Shown: positions 17,104 through 26,500, counted from the stretch's first letter. The stretch is 64,000 nucleotides of DNA from Drouetiella hepatica Uher 2000/2452 (GCA_019359505.1 JAHHHD010000005.1:124001-188000), one strand, 5' to 3'. Numbers and translations are program-made. The notes: a model not told the origin generated them from the letters alone.

Positions 17104-17835
17104 CTATTTTTTGGGGTTCCAAGGAATATGATCCCACCAGGGCATATTGATCACCTTAAATTTGCACCAGAGCGGATACTGATGTTCCTTGCCGCCGCCC
17201 TCATCTAGCAGATTCATTTTCAGCATGAGACGCAAAGAAAAGTCGAGATGCGCTTTGCGATCCTTAAAGTTGCTGTTGAGGTCTTTGATTTCTTTAGAGG
17301 CTTTTTTATCTTTAGCTTTTTTCTCAAGTTCGTCTAAATCGACTAAAGGCGCGCTCGGCTCCAGCACATTTTTATCAGGATTTGGTTTCATGATGTCTTC
17401 GGCAGTGAGCTGAGCGCTAAGGCTAGTGCCGGGAGTGACAGGGCTAGAAAATTGAGAGCCGATCGGACGGTTAGTGCTGGTGATTTGCTTGTCGCCATTG
17501 AGACGGATGACGCGACGGGAGGGGGTGCCGAAGTCGGTCAGGGTGCTTTTGTCCCAGTCGGCGTAGATTTGGACATTCTTAGACTTATTCTTGATAGTTG
17601 CCCCTAGCATTTTGGGCTGATCGCCGTGCTTGTAGCGATCCTCAAATTTGAAGCTCACCTCAACAATGTCTTTGAGCTGGACTTCTCCAAGCGTCATTGC
17701 TTCTAGCTGGGTTTCTAAATCTTTTTTGTCAAAATCAATCCGAGTTTGAGCCTCTAGATCATCGATCGCCCGACTCACGACGTAAGCCACGCAGATGAGG
17801 AAAATTACCAGAATAATTAGGTCAGTGTCGCTCAT
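17104..17835 (-). CDS. Membrane-anchored protein of unknown function
   Basis: I do not recognise this 243-residue protein. It begins with a transmembrane helix (about 5-24, LIILVIFLICVAYVVS) and then has a soluble portion with a lysine-rich, probably helical segment (about 165-195). The C-terminus is Trp-rich (WCKFK, MPWWDHIPW). The topology suggests an N-anchored protein with a cytoplasmic or lumenal domain. It is flanked upstream by the nitrate-reductase-associated gene on the same strand, about 170 bp away. Codon use and HIP1 content look native. Confidence 0.75.
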   Translation of the reverse strand: MSDTDLIILVIFLICVAYVVSRAIDDLEAQTRIDFDKKDLETQLEAMTLGEVQLKDIVEVSFKFEDRYKHGDQPKMLGATIKNKSKNVQIYADWDKSTLTDFGTPSRRVIRLNGDKQITSTNRPIGSQFSSPVTPGTSLSAQLTAEDIMKPNPDKNVLEPSAPLVDLDELEKKAKDKKASKEIKDLNSNFKDRKAHLDFSLRLMLKMNLLDEGGGKEHQYPLWCKFKVINMPWWDHIPWNPKK

Positions 17836-18007
17836 GGCTCTTGTTTGCTTATTCCTCGTTCACTCACTCAAGAAGTGTGGCTTCTAGAATTCTAGAACTT
17901 GGTTTCAAAAGCGCGCTAACGAAACGGATATAAAGTAGAAATATAAAGTGAGTAGAAATACAAAGCGCGAAGACTTGTGAGTCTCTTTCCAGGATGAAGT
18001 CAGCAAT

Positions 18008-18460
18008 CTAGACCAAGTGGAACTCTCTTAGCGCAGGTAAAAAATTTGCATTTTCGTGGCTAGAGCGGCTGAGCTTAATTAGAACAAAGCGCTGAAGTGA
18101 GGTTAACCCCGCCCATTGTCCAGTCGTGAGAGCAACGCCCAAGCTATTCCCCTGCTCCTGAACGCTTTCGGGAATGGTGGATAGATCCGCCCAGTCTGGA
18201 TGACTCTCGATCGGTAGATCAGCCGGAGTCTCGTCTAAGTGAGCCTGAACAAATTGGTGGAGGAGCGATCGATAAGCCTGAGTTTCTGCTTCGGTCGCGC
18301 AATGAGTGTCTAGCAGAACTCGCCGCTCGTCTGCCGTGAGGTGATTCCAATGGTGCAGCTTCAGCTTGACTCCGCAGCGATCCAGCTTGTAGCGCACCGT
18401 CATGGGAATGCAGCGTAGCGTTGTGGCGAAATCTGTCTCGAATTGGAAAAATTGGCTCAT
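18008..18460 (-). CDS. Nitrate-reductase-associated protein
   Basis: This 150-residue protein matches the small cyanobacterial family annotated as nitrate reductase associated protein: a FQFETDF start, IPMTVRYKLDRCGVKL, HWNHL...ERRVLLD, and a C-terminal LTSLQRFVLIKLSRS..HENANFLPALREF. The family often occurs beside nitrate assimilation genes; a biochemical role is not established. Here no narB or nrt gene is adjacent. The next gene on the same strand is a cytosine-deaminase-like amidohydrolase, so a loose nitrogen theme is possible. Confidence 0.8.
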   Translation of the reverse strand: MSQFFQFETDFATTLRCIPMTVRYKLDRCGVKLKLHHWNHLTADERRVLLDTHCATEAETQAYRSLLHQFVQAHLDETPADLPIESHPDWADLSTIPESVQEQGNSLGVALTTGQWAGLTSLQRFVLIKLSRSSHENANFLPALREFHLV

Positions 18461-18560
18461 GGCTGCGTCAGATCGGGGGCTATATGTATTTTTGAGTCTT
18501 CTATCCTATACCCGACTTATGGCTCACGCCATCGCTAAAAGAATAGAAGATTGAACGATT

Positions 18561-19808
18561 TTATCGATGATGCTCCCTGTATAGCTGACTTTCCAGCCGA
18601 CTTGAGGCAACAACTTTTCCTTGCTTGATCACGGTTCGTCCCACAGGTGAAGCGATCGCCTCACTCACCGAACGAGCGTCCAAAATCACTAGATCAGCCG
18701 TTTTTCCCACCTCCACGCCATAGGTTTCAATGCCGATCGCCCTTGCCGCCTGAGTCGTCGCCATGCGGAGACAGAGCTGATGACTGGCAATCGTGCCCAT
18801 TTGCAAAACCTGAGCGAGCAGCATACAGATTTTTAGCACATCGCCATCGCCAAAGGGCGTAAATAGATTCATAACATTGTTGGTTGCCAGCCCCACATTG
18901 ACTCCCAGTTCGGCAAGCTGATGCACAGGGGCAACGCCGCGCCGCACGTTATGAGTGTCTTGGCGGGACATCATGTAGAGATCGGAGGCGGGTAGCGCTA
19001 AGACAGATATTCCAGCAGCCCGAAGGGCGGGGGCGATCGCCGCTAGTTCTCCCGGCTCTAGCGCCGCCAGCTTAGTCATATGCCCCAGACAGACGCGCCC
19101 TTGCCAGCCGCGTTTCACGGTTTCCTGAATCACAAACGGCACGAGCAGCGGCTCTGAATCGTCCAAAAAATCCAGATGAAAATCAACGTCACAGTCGAAG
19201 TCTTGGGCAATGTCAAAAATGATTTGCACATTGCGCTCTGGATCAGCATCCACGTAGGGGGCAGAACCAATCACATCTCCACCCATTGCCATTGCCTGTC
19301 GCAGCAGCTTTTCGGTGGCGGGGGTCATTCCTTCCTGCGCAAAGACCGCCAACTGGAGCGTCATGCCCCAGGCATACTCTGTGCGGAGCGGCAGCAGCGC
19401 CTCCATGCCCGTTAGCCCCACGATCGGATCGACCTCAACATGGCTACGCATGGCGGTTATGCCAAAGGCGATCGCTCTCTCAATCATCTGTCTAGCGCGA
19501 GATTGAATGTCCTCAACCGTAAAGGATTGCTTCAGCCGCAGGGTTTCCCGCATGGCTTCGGCAAAGTTGCCTTCCTGAGCGGGATAGCGATCGAGTAGCA
19601 GAGCTTTGTCGAGATGAAAGTGGGCATCGACCAGACCAGAAATTACCAGGCGACCACCAGCATCTATGATCTCAACAGCCGGAGCTTCAGGAGCAATCGC
19701 GGGTGAGATATCAATAATTTGGGCTTGGGCGATGCCAATGTTCCAAAGTCCAGAGCGATCGGGGATCTGAGCATTAACGATCGTGAGATCTGTAGTATTG
19801 AAAGTCAT
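18561..19808 (-). CDS. Cytosine-deaminase-like amidohydrolase
   Basis: This is a 415-residue metal-dependent hydrolase of the COG0402/CodA type. The metal HxH motif is VDAHFHLDKALL, followed by RSHVEVDP, DFHLDFLDD and GHMTKLA; a C-terminal ...LVILDARS..EAIASPVGRTVIKQGKVV segment completes the composite beta-sandwich. Cytosine or a related pyrimidine or triazine is a likely substrate. It is cytoplasmic. It is upstream of the nitrate-reductase-associated gene on the same strand (100 bp gap), consistent with nitrogen salvage. Confidence 0.85.
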   Translation of the reverse strand: MTFNTTDLTIVNAQIPDRSGLWNIGIAQAQIIDISPAIAPEAPAVEIIDAGGRLVISGLVDAHFHLDKALLLDRYPAQEGNFAEAMRETLRLKQSFTVEDIQSRARQMIERAIAFGITAMRSHVEVDPIVGLTGMEALLPLRTEYAWGMTLQLAVFAQEGMTPATEKLLRQAMAMGGDVIGSAPYVDADPERNVQIIFDIAQDFDCDVDFHLDFLDDSEPLLVPFVIQETVKRGWQGRVCLGHMTKLAALEPGELAAIAPALRAAGISVLALPASDLYMMSRQDTHNVRRGVAPVHQLAELGVNVGLATNNVMNLFTPFGDGDVLKICMLLAQVLQMGTIASHQLCLRMATTQAARAIGIETYGVEVGKTADLVILDARSVSEAIASPVGRTVIKQGKVVASSRLESQLYREHHR

Positions 19809-19821
19809 TTAGCAACTGGCA

Positions 19822-19922
19822 TATAGCATTACGGAATTGAGTTAGGATAATTTATTTTTTGAGAGCCGCGCTGAGCGCGGCTCTCAAAAATAACTCATTG
19901 GCTCTGAGCGCGCAGCGCTATA
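19822..19922 (+). repeat. Family B 101-bp palindromic element
   Basis: The element begins TATAGCATTACGGAATTGAG and ends GAGCGCGCAGCGCTATA. The core arms TTATTTTTTGAGAGCCGCGC and their complement surround the loop TGA. It lies just upstream of the amidohydrolase start, in a 300-bp spacer that otherwise holds no supported gene. Confidence 0.85.
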
Positions 19923-20107
19923 TCTAGGAGTACAGGAGAGAGCTGAAGTCACTATGACTTGAAATCACCGAGATTATTATGAGCAAATTCTCAGTCAGCA
20001 CTATCGAACTCTGCTTCTAGATTTTTACGAGCGCAATGAGTTCTACCGACACCTAAGCTATTGAGACTTTCTTGGATAAGGCTCAAGATATGAAAAGACA
20101 GTTAAAG

Positions 20108-20470
20108 CTAATCAATTTGCCTTAAAGCGATCGATAGGGCACGCTCTGATAAACGATCTAGCGAAAGCTCATTGTCGTCTGTGATGAGATTTTCCTTGTG
20201 CATCAACTCCAACACGGTTTGATACAGAATTTTCTCAACTTGCTGAGCGCGATCGCTTAACCAGTCGTGGGTTTCAGCGTCTTCGGGAAACTGCTCAATG
20301 CAACTCTTTGTATAGGATCGGAAATTGTGTACCTGCCGCAGAAGACTGGCTAAGTAACCAGGACATTCACACGCAATGATGTCAACAGATTCACAAATAG
20401 CTAGCAGCAGCTCCTCAGAGACATCTGAAGGAAGTTTGATGGTTCTCTCGGAGGGGTTGGAAGTATTCAA
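20108..20470 (-). CDS. Unknown small helical protein
   Basis: This 120-residue soluble protein has no recognisable family. Visible features are an acidic, mainly helical sequence, a LLLAICESVDIIACECPGYL segment with two cysteines, a middle region around FPEDAETHDWLSDRAQQVEK, and a C-terminal LSLDRLSERALSIAL. There is no signal or membrane segment. It is isolated between unknown small genes. Length, HIP1 site and start region argue that it is coding. Confidence 0.65.
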   Translation of the reverse strand: MNTSNPSERTIKLPSDVSEELLLAICESVDIIACECPGYLASLLRQVHNFRSYTKSCIEQFPEDAETHDWLSDRAQQVEKILYQTVLELMHKENLITDDNELSLDRLSERALSIALRQID

Positions 20471-20660
20471 GGGTTTAAGAAATATAGCTACGACTCAATT
20501 GTTGAGACTGCATTACGCATTGCTGAGCCTCTAAAATCCAAAATAATTGACAGAACAAAGTTTTGGAATCTCTCTCTCGGATTATTCATCCAATGAAAGA
20601 TTCACGTTATTGATGCCTTGATTGATTCATTATGGATGTGCGCTTACGAGATACGTGCTG

Positions 20661-20897
20661 CTAAACCGCGATCGCTTCGGGTGCTGCCAATGCCAAAATG
20701 TGATAGCAAGAAGGCGTTTCCTCGCCTAACACCTCTTGAATACGGCTGCGAATGCAAACATGCAGATCCTGAATGGAGTCAGTGAAGCTGTGACGAACAT
20801 GCAGCACTGCGGTTTGCTTCTGAAATTCGTGACCATAGTACGCCACAAAGTAGGTGTAGCGATCGGGGTCGGGGGCATCTAAAACAAAATCTCTCAT
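20661..20897 (-). CDS. Unknown 78-residue protein
   Basis: This short soluble protein begins MRDFVLDAPDPDRYTYFV, with a HVRHSFTDSIQDLH centre and an ETPSCYHILALA C-terminus. I cannot place it in a family. The even distribution of charged and aromatic residues is protein-like, and it has its own intergenic space on both sides. It is divergent from trpE. Confidence 0.6.
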   Translation of the reverse strand: MRDFVLDAPDPDRYTYFVAYYGHEFQKQTAVLHVRHSFTDSIQDLHVCIRSRIQEVLGEETPSCYHILALAAPEAIAV

Positions 20898-21335
20898 GGG
20901 TACCAGATTCTCCTGTCACTGGAAGTCGATGGATTAGTCAGAAAGGGGCAGAGAAAGTTGTTTGCCTAGGCAGCTAGGCGGGTTGTTGAGATCGCCTAAG
21001 TCTACCTTTAGACTATGTTCTTCTAGATTATGTTAATGCGCAGATTAGCTCTACAGTATTTATGCTTTACTCACCTCAGCGCTTCGGTGTAGGGACTGGA
21101 GAAATCACTGACTTAAACCATTTAATTCAGCCCGACTCGTCCAGCACCTTTCAACTTTTTGAGTCCTACTCCTCTAACAGTCTATAGCGAAACCAATAGG
21201 CTGTCGCTCTGTATCTTTCCCGAATTTTAGAGGGTCATGGCTCTCAACTTGTTCCGAACGGCGATCGCACTAGCCAGACGAAAGCGGAATGGTACACTGG
21301 GATGCACCAAATCAAAAATGCGGCGTGCGGTAGCA
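20898..21335. other. Spacer upstream of trpE
   Basis: This 438-bp region separates a small unknown gene and trpE. The trpE reading frame extends upstream to 21237, but family members begin at MIFPD (21336), so the extra 33 codons are probably leader. That leader frame contains no tryptophan codons, which argues against a classical trp attenuator peptide. I see no other feature. Confidence 0.4.
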
Positions 21336-22886
21336 ATGATCTTCCCTGATTTAGCGCAGTTTAAAGAATTAGCTCAGCAAGGCAATTTCGTTCCGGTTTT
21401 TCAAGAGTGGGTTGCCGATCTAGATACCCCCGTTTCTGCCTGGTATAAGGTTTGCGCCGGACAGCCCTATAGCTTTTTGCTGGAATCGATTGAGGGCGGC
21501 GAAATTATTGGACGCTATAGCTTCTTGGGCTGCGATCCGCTATGGATTTTGGAGGCAAGGGGCGATCGCACCACTCAGACGCATCGAGATGGCTCAACGC
21601 AGATCTTTGAGGGCGATCCGTTTGAGGCGTTGGCGACCTGCCTTGCCCCCTATCGTCCGGTCAAGCTGCCCCATCTGCCGCCTGGAATTGGTGGGCTATT
21701 TGGCTTTTGGGGCTATGAGCTAATTCACTGGATTGAGCCGCGTGTGCCGATCTATCCGCTGAGCGAGGGCGATTTGCCAGACGGGCTGTGGATGCAGATC
21801 GACCAGCTTTTGATTTTTGACCAAGTGCAGCGCAAGATCTGGGCGATCGCCTATGCAGATTTGCGCGATCCTGCTATCGATCTCCAACAAGCCTATGAAT
21901 CTGCTTGCGATCGCGTGACTCAACTTGTAGACAAGCTGCAACTGCCGCTTTCAGGTCGGGACACGCTGCTGCAATGGACGCCGCCGAATAAATCGAAGTC
22001 TAACCCTGACGAAGGTTTGGCGGCTCGGTATGTCAGCAACACCACAAAGGAGCAATATTGCGCCAACGTTGAAAAAGCCAAGGCGCATATTCGAGCAGGA
22101 GATATTTTCCAGGTGGTGATCTCCCAGCGCCTCTCGACCGAGCTGAAAGGCGATCCGTTTTCGCTGTATCGATCGCTGCGGCTGATCAATCCCTCGCCCT
22201 ACATGGCGTATTTTCACTTTCAAGACTGGCAGATCATAGGCTCTAGTCCAGAGGTAATGGTCAAAGCCGACCTGTCGCCCGAAGCAGAGGGGCTGAAGAT
22301 TGCGACCCTACGCCCGATCGCTGGAACCCGCCCTAGAGGCAAAACGCCTCAGCAAGATGCTGAATTTGCCACAGACTTGCTGCAAGATCCCAAAGAGGTT
22401 GCCGAGCATGTGATGCTGGTGGACTTAGGACGCAATGATCTGGGGCGAGTTTGCGCCAACGGGACGGTCGTGGTCGATCAGCTGATGGTGATTGAGCGCT
22501 ATTCTCACGTCATGCACATTGTCAGTAATGTAGTGGGGCAGCTAAGTGCTGACAAAACGGCATGGGAGCTGCTCAAAGCCTGTTTTCCAGCAGGAACGGT
22601 CAGTGGTGCCCCAAAAATTCGCGCTATGGAAATCATCCATAATTTGGAATCTTGTCGGCGCGGTGTATACTCCGGCTCATACGGCTACTATGACTTTGAG
22701 GGACAATTGAACACAGCGATCGCCATTCGCACCCTAGTGGTTCAGAGCCATCCAGACGGTAAGCGCTTTGTTAGCGTTCAGGCTGGGGCAGGGCTAGTAG
22801 CAGATTCCGACCCCGAACGAGAATATGAAGAAACGCTGAACAAGGCGCGAGGGATGTTGGAAGCCATTCGCTGTTTGGAAGAGTAG
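21336..22886 (+). CDS. trpE: Anthranilate synthase component I
   Basis: TrpE makes anthranilate from chorismate and ammonia, the first committed step of tryptophan synthesis. The 516 residues show the chorismate-binding domain motifs GSSPEVMVKAD, PIAGTRPRGK, LVDLGRNDLGRV, CFPAGTVSGAPKIRAMEII and the C-terminal IQAGAGLV-like VSVQAGAGLVADSDPE. An N-terminal feedback domain contains LLESIEGGE(I)IGRYSF. I chose the ATG at 21336 from family N-termini; no strong ribosome-binding site is visible there, and upstream starts at 21318 or 21237 (preceded by GAGGGTC) are possible. No trpG is adjacent. Confidence 0.95.
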   Translation: MIFPDLAQFKELAQQGNFVPVFQEWVADLDTPVSAWYKVCAGQPYSFLLESIEGGEIIGRYSFLGCDPLWILEARGDRTTQTHRDGSTQIFEGDPFEALATCLAPYRPVKLPHLPPGIGGLFGFWGYELIHWIEPRVPIYPLSEGDLPDGLWMQIDQLLIFDQVQRKIWAIAYADLRDPAIDLQQAYESACDRVTQLVDKLQLPLSGRDTLLQWTPPNKSKSNPDEGLAARYVSNTTKEQYCANVEKAKAHIRAGDIFQVVISQRLSTELKGDPFSLYRSLRLINPSPYMAYFHFQDWQIIGSSPEVMVKADLSPEAEGLKIATLRPIAGTRPRGKTPQQDAEFATDLLQDPKEVAEHVMLVDLGRNDLGRVCANGTVVVDQLMVIERYSHVMHIVSNVVGQLSADKTAWELLKACFPAGTVSGAPKIRAMEIIHNLESCRRGVYSGSYGYYDFEGQLNTAIAIRTLVVQSHPDGKRFVSVQAGAGLVADSDPEREYEETLNKARGMLEAIRCLEE

Positions 22887-23021
22887 AGGAGCAATTTGTA
22901 ACATCTCCGAAAACCTTAACTCAGATGCTACTCTTTGCTAACCTCCCCACAACCTTTTAATTACCTCGCCTTTAGCTGAGAAATCTATGCTAGTCCTCAA
23001 TGTTAGCTAGGTTACATAGGT

Positions 23022-23675
23022 ATGCTGAACTCCCCAGTTTTAGAAGCAAAGCAACAGCCCGATCTGCGCCAACTGCTCGAAGAGCTATACCAGGGGAGGA
23101 GTTTGCAGCCTTACCGAAGTGGTCAAACCATTCGGATGCTCCCAGACGAAATTTTTGTGGTCTGTCGGGGCGTGGTTCAGCTCGGAACCCTCTACGATAC
23201 GGGTGATGAAGCGCTGCTAGGGCTTGCCTGTCCTTCCATGCCTTTTGGATTACCGCTAGCGCTGATTCGACCTTATCAAGCTATGGCGCTAACCGATGTA
23301 GATCTAATGCGGGTCAAAATGGCTGAGATTCAGCAATCGCAGATGCTAATGCAAGGGCTGTTTCGGCACTTGACTCGTCGCTTGCAGCAGACAGAGGCAA
23401 TATTGGCGATGGTGGGCTACCGTCGGGTTGAGGAGCGGCTGCGTCATCTACTGCTGCTGCTGGTGCAGGAAATTGGGCAACCCGTACCTCAAGGAATGCG
23501 CCTTAGCGTCCGGCTGACCCACCAACAGTTGGCCAACGCGATCGGTACAACCCGTGTAACCGTGACCCGTCTGCTGAGTCAGCTTCAGGGAGAAGAATGG
23601 CTGATTGTGAGCAGCGATCGCCACATTATTTTGCCCAGCAACTCACTGCTGCTAAACCGCACGGTGTTTGCTTAA
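23022..23675 (+). CDS. Crp/Fnr-family transcription regulator
   Basis: This 217-residue protein has an N-terminal cyclic-nucleotide-type beta-barrel (about 25-105; VVCRGVVQLGTLYDTGDEALLG). A dimer helix (about 110-140, MQGLFRHLTRRLQQTEAIL) and a winged helix follow, with the recognition segment LTHQQLANAIGTTRVTVTRLLSQL (about 165-190). The barrel lacks the cAMP-contact Arg motif of SyCRP1, so it is unlikely to be a classical cAMP receptor. The HTH sequence resembles NtcA-type regulators, but the barrel differs. The target is unknown. It lies 135 bp after trpE on the same strand. Confidence 0.85.
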   Translation: MLNSPVLEAKQQPDLRQLLEELYQGRSLQPYRSGQTIRMLPDEIFVVCRGVVQLGTLYDTGDEALLGLACPSMPFGLPLALIRPYQAMALTDVDLMRVKMAEIQQSQMLMQGLFRHLTRRLQQTEAILAMVGYRRVEERLRHLLLLLVQEIGQPVPQGMRLSVRLTHQQLANAIGTTRVTVTRLLSQLQGEEWLIVSSDRHIILPSNSLLLNRTVFA

Positions 23676-23776
23676 AATTATGGATCATGTAAAATCCAAT
23701 TTTCTTTAAAGGCACTCCACGCTTCTTTTAACAGACTTAGACTCAGCAAGACGCACAATCCTAAGCTGAGATTTGC

Positions 23777-25006
23777 TCAGTTTGTGCGAGGAACTTCGGC
23801 AGAGGAAGGTGCTATGGAAGGAGCTGTGGGCTGAGCCTCTTGAGTTTGCGGCGCTTGAGGATTTTCCATCACTACTGCCTCGTAGGGCACAACCCCAGAC
23901 GCTTCGCTATTGAGACAGCGAGCCGCTTCACCTGAAAGATCAAGCGATCGGTCTTCCAGGTAAGGGCCGCGATCGTTAATGCGTACTACAACCGAATCCT
24001 GTGTTTCTTGATTAGTAACTTTGAGATAGGTGTCGAAGGGTAAGGTTGGGTGAGCAGCCGTTAGCTTCACAGGATCAAACGTTTCGCCTGTCGCAGTCAG
24101 GCTTCCGGCAAAAGATGGGTCATACCAAGAGGCGTTGCCCTTGAGCTGCTTTTGGGTAAGGCTAAGCGTATGCATCTGACTTTGTGCCTCTGCAATTGGC
24201 ACGGGCAGAACCTCTAAAGCCGATCGCAAGTTGTTGACCCAGGAGATTGCCAAGAGTTCAGGGTTCCGATCGAATTGAGAAATTAGCTCTGGGTCAATTT
24301 GAAACAGAATGATTTCTCCTGCCTTGCCTATCGGGGTCAGGCGATCGATCGTAGCTTGCAGTGTTTCTGGGCTAAAGTCAGGATTGTTCAGGGCTTGCTC
24401 CAAACTCTGGGCGAGGGCATCTGCCTGAGCCTGAGTCGGCAAATTGGCAATGGTTTGCCCTTTTACCTGCACTTGAAACACTCGATTGAAAGCGGGTTTA
24501 GGAAGCATTTCGTCAGCGGCTAGACAGTCTCGCTGTTCATGCTCAGGCTGTTCTGTGGAAGTGCCTCCACCCTTGACGCTGCTCAACTCCTTCGTGTCAT
24601 TTGCTTCTGGAGGCGGAGTGAGCGATCGCGGGTTTGGATTCTCGACAACGGCTACAAGGGGCGCATCAAAATTGAGGGACTCGCTAATGCCAGAAGACCA
24701 GCTAGAGATGGCTTTGACAAATTGTAAGGACGGGCTAGGAACTGAAGTTAAAGGGCTTTGAGTTGTCTGAGCTTGAACTTCAAGTTCTGAGTTTGAAGAG
24801 GGTGGCGCAGTCAGATGGCTTGCCGAATTGCTAACCGAATCACTGACCCAGAAATCTGCCCGATCGCCTAAAACTGGCTGTAACACTTCTAAGTCCTGCG
24901 GCAATCCAGAGTTAAGTACGGTGCTAGAAGAGCTGGAAAATGCAACTAGGGCGTAAAGAGAGCTGCTGTAGTCAGACGGGATAGATACGAGGCTGATCAT
25001 AAGCAA
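23777..25006 (-). CDS. RlpA-like double-psi beta-barrel protein
   Basis: The 409-residue protein ends in an RlpA/DPBB domain (about 290-385): GNASWYDPSFAGSLTATGE, LTAAHPTLPFDTYLKVTN, VVVRINDRGPYLEDRSLDLS. This fold binds or cleaves denuded peptidoglycan at division sites. Ahead of it is a weakly conserved Ser/Pro-rich stretch (about 20-170) and a segment QGQTIANLPTQAQADALAQ-like with a QTIANL core typical of cyanobacterial RlpA proteins. The start probably encodes a poor signal; the mature protein should be exported. It is convergent with the Crp/Fnr gene. Confidence 0.85.
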   Translation of the reverse strand: MLMISLVSIPSDYSSSLYALVAFSSSSSTVLNSGLPQDLEVLQPVLGDRADFWVSDSVSNSASHLTAPPSSNSELEVQAQTTQSPLTSVPSPSLQFVKAISSWSSGISESLNFDAPLVAVVENPNPRSLTPPPEANDTKELSSVKGGGTSTEQPEHEQRDCLAADEMLPKPAFNRVFQVQVKGQTIANLPTQAQADALAQSLEQALNNPDFSPETLQATIDRLTPIGKAGEIILFQIDPELISQFDRNPELLAISWVNNLRSALEVLPVPIAEAQSQMHTLSLTQKQLKGNASWYDPSFAGSLTATGETFDPVKLTAAHPTLPFDTYLKVTNQETQDSVVVRINDRGPYLEDRSLDLSGEAARCLNSEASGVVPYEAVVMENPQAPQTQEAQPTAPSIAPSSAEVPRTN

Positions 25007-25294
25007 AACTTGTGTGAAATAACCCTGATAGAACAGTTAGGTGTCAAATCATACCCTTTAGCTAGACCATTCACATCCTTCTATAGTCGATAGTAAGAGA
25101 GGCCTTTAACAGTGCTGAGTTATGGCAGAAAACTTCATTAAGAGTTGACATAGATTGGATATGAGAATGCTTTGTTCAATGCTTCTTCCAAATCCACAGC
25201 TTTCAACCATATAAACATATACAGCGCGATCGTAGTTCATTCCGGTAATCAACCTAAAATTTATGACCCTCAAAGCTTTCACCATGCATCATCT

Positions 25295-26134
25295 ATGACT
25301 TACTCTGACCCAATTTCGCAGTGGGATAGCCTGCTGACTAATCTAGGCGTATGGCAAGGTTCTTTTAGCCGTTTTTCGCCTAAAGGTCTTTTGCAGGACG
25401 AGACTTCCAGCCAGGTGACGTTAGAAGGCTTGAGCAACAATCGAACCATTCGACAGACGATCCAACAGGTTTCTAGTCAGACAGGCGAAATTCTCTCGAA
25501 TAAAGTTTTGGAGTACAGTACGCTAGGTCGCAGTATTTTGCTGTTTGAAACGGGAGAATTTTCTCAAGGCTCCCTTCAGTTTTCGCCGTTCTCCGAGTTT
25601 GGAGCTGAGCTGGGCTTTATGCAGGGCGATCGCCGCTTACGCTTGGTGCAGCTGTTTGATAAAGGAAGTCAGCTCTCTAGTCTGACGCTGGTTCGAGAGC
25701 ATCGCCAAGACTCTCTCAGAGCAGAACGCCCGCCGCTGACACTAGACCAGCTTGTGGGCACCTGGTACGGAGAGGCGGTAACGATTTACCCAGATTGGCG
25801 ATCGCCCGATCGATATGCCACGACTCTATCCATTCAGAAAGAGGGCGATCGGTTAGTGCAGCAACTCACGGCTCCTGAAGTAAGTCTCACTTCTACTGCT
25901 GCTATTGAAGGCTGCATTCTTCGGTTTGAGCAGGGTCAGTACCCTATTCAGGTGGTGCTGTTGCCCGATGGCGCGTCCTCCAATACGCCAATCCAGATTC
26001 CCAAGGGTCAGCCGTTCTTTTTAGAAGCAGGATGGCTAATAGCGGCAGGTTTACGGCAACGGATGATTCGTCGATATGATGCTCAGGGCGCGTGGGTTAG
26101 CCTGACACTTGTGACTGAAAGAAGGAGCCAGTAA
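25295..26134 (+). CDS. DUF3598 family protein
   Basis: This 279-residue cyanobacterial protein has a calycin/lipocalin-like DUF3598 layout. An N-terminal segment (ISQWDSLLTNLGVWQGSFSRF) leads into beta-rich repeats, and a second half begins LDQLVGTWYGEAVTIYPDW and ends GAWVSLTLVTERR. Related calycins include phycobilin lyases of the CpcS type, but a lyase role is not shown for this family. I chose the ATG at 25295; the frame is open to a TTG at 25172. The two candidate small RNAs follow 55-190 bp downstream. Confidence 0.8.
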   Translation: MTYSDPISQWDSLLTNLGVWQGSFSRFSPKGLLQDETSSQVTLEGLSNNRTIRQTIQQVSSQTGEILSNKVLEYSTLGRSILLFETGEFSQGSLQFSPFSEFGAELGFMQGDRRLRLVQLFDKGSQLSSLTLVREHRQDSLRAERPPLTLDQLVGTWYGEAVTIYPDWRSPDRYATTLSIQKEGDRLVQQLTAPEVSLTSTAAIEGCILRFEQGQYPIQVVLLPDGASSNTPIQIPKGQPFFLEAGWLIAAGLRQRMIRRYDAQGAWVSLTLVTERRSQ

Positions 26135-26189
26135 TCAAAATTGAGCAAAACTCTCCTGATCCAGTAAAAACCCTTAGGTATAAGGGAGT

Positions 26190-26240
26190 GGTAGATGCAC
26201 CCTGATAAATCCCTGGCTTCTGGTCGGGGATTTTTATTTT
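26190..26240 (+). ncRNA. Candidate small RNA, copy 1 of 3
   Basis: A 17-nt stretch GGTAGATGCACCCTGAT is followed by a terminator hairpin (26208-26232, AATCCCTGGC pairing with GTCGGGGATT-type arm, loop TTCTG) and a T-rich tail, giving about 50 nt. A TATAAG -10-like box at 26179-26184 would start transcription at or near 26190. The sequence is repeated 131 bp downstream and again at 53858. There is no start codon in a useful context. I cannot assign it to a named family. Confidence 0.65.
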
Positions 26241-26320
26241 CTCTGTGCAGTCAAACAGAATTCTTGCTTTACAACTCTATTTTTTCCTGATTTCATCCCT
26301 GCCTATAGGTATAAAGGAAT

Positions 26321-26368
26321 GGTAGATGCACCCTGATAAATCCCTGGCTTCTGGTCGGGGATTTTTTG
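26321..26368 (+). ncRNA. Candidate small RNA, copy 2 of 3
   Basis: The block from the -10-like TATAAA (26310-26315) to the hairpin and T run is nearly identical to copy 1, displaced by 131 bp. The upstream half of the spacer is unrelated. Only the putative promoter and transcript are duplicated, which supports a functional transcription unit. Confidence 0.65.
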
Positions 26369-26414
26369 TTGTGTGGTAAATTTTATACCTATTTTCGTGC
26401 CAGCATTGCTCAGA

Positions 26415-26500
26415 TATGGCGCTACGCGCTGAGAGCCAATGAGTTATTTTTTTGAGTTGTTTTTTGAGAACCGCGCTCCGCGCGGTTCTCAAAAAACAAC
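26415..26500 (-). repeat. Family B palindromic element, inverted copy
   Basis: On the plus strand TATGGCGCTACGCGCTGAGAG gives the right end of family B in inverted orientation. The core arms GTTGTTTTTTGAGAACCGCGC and their complement surround the loop TCC. The outer left end has lost similarity. Confidence 0.75.

Noticed and set aside
19980-20068. Frame encoding DYYEQILSQHYRTLLLDFY
   Set aside because: Composition is protein-like, but there is no start codon, it is under 35 codons and I recognise no family; it may be a remnant but cannot be supported.
21237-21335. trp leader peptide for attenuation
   Set aside because: The upstream in-frame codons include no tryptophan, and no mutually exclusive hairpins were visible.
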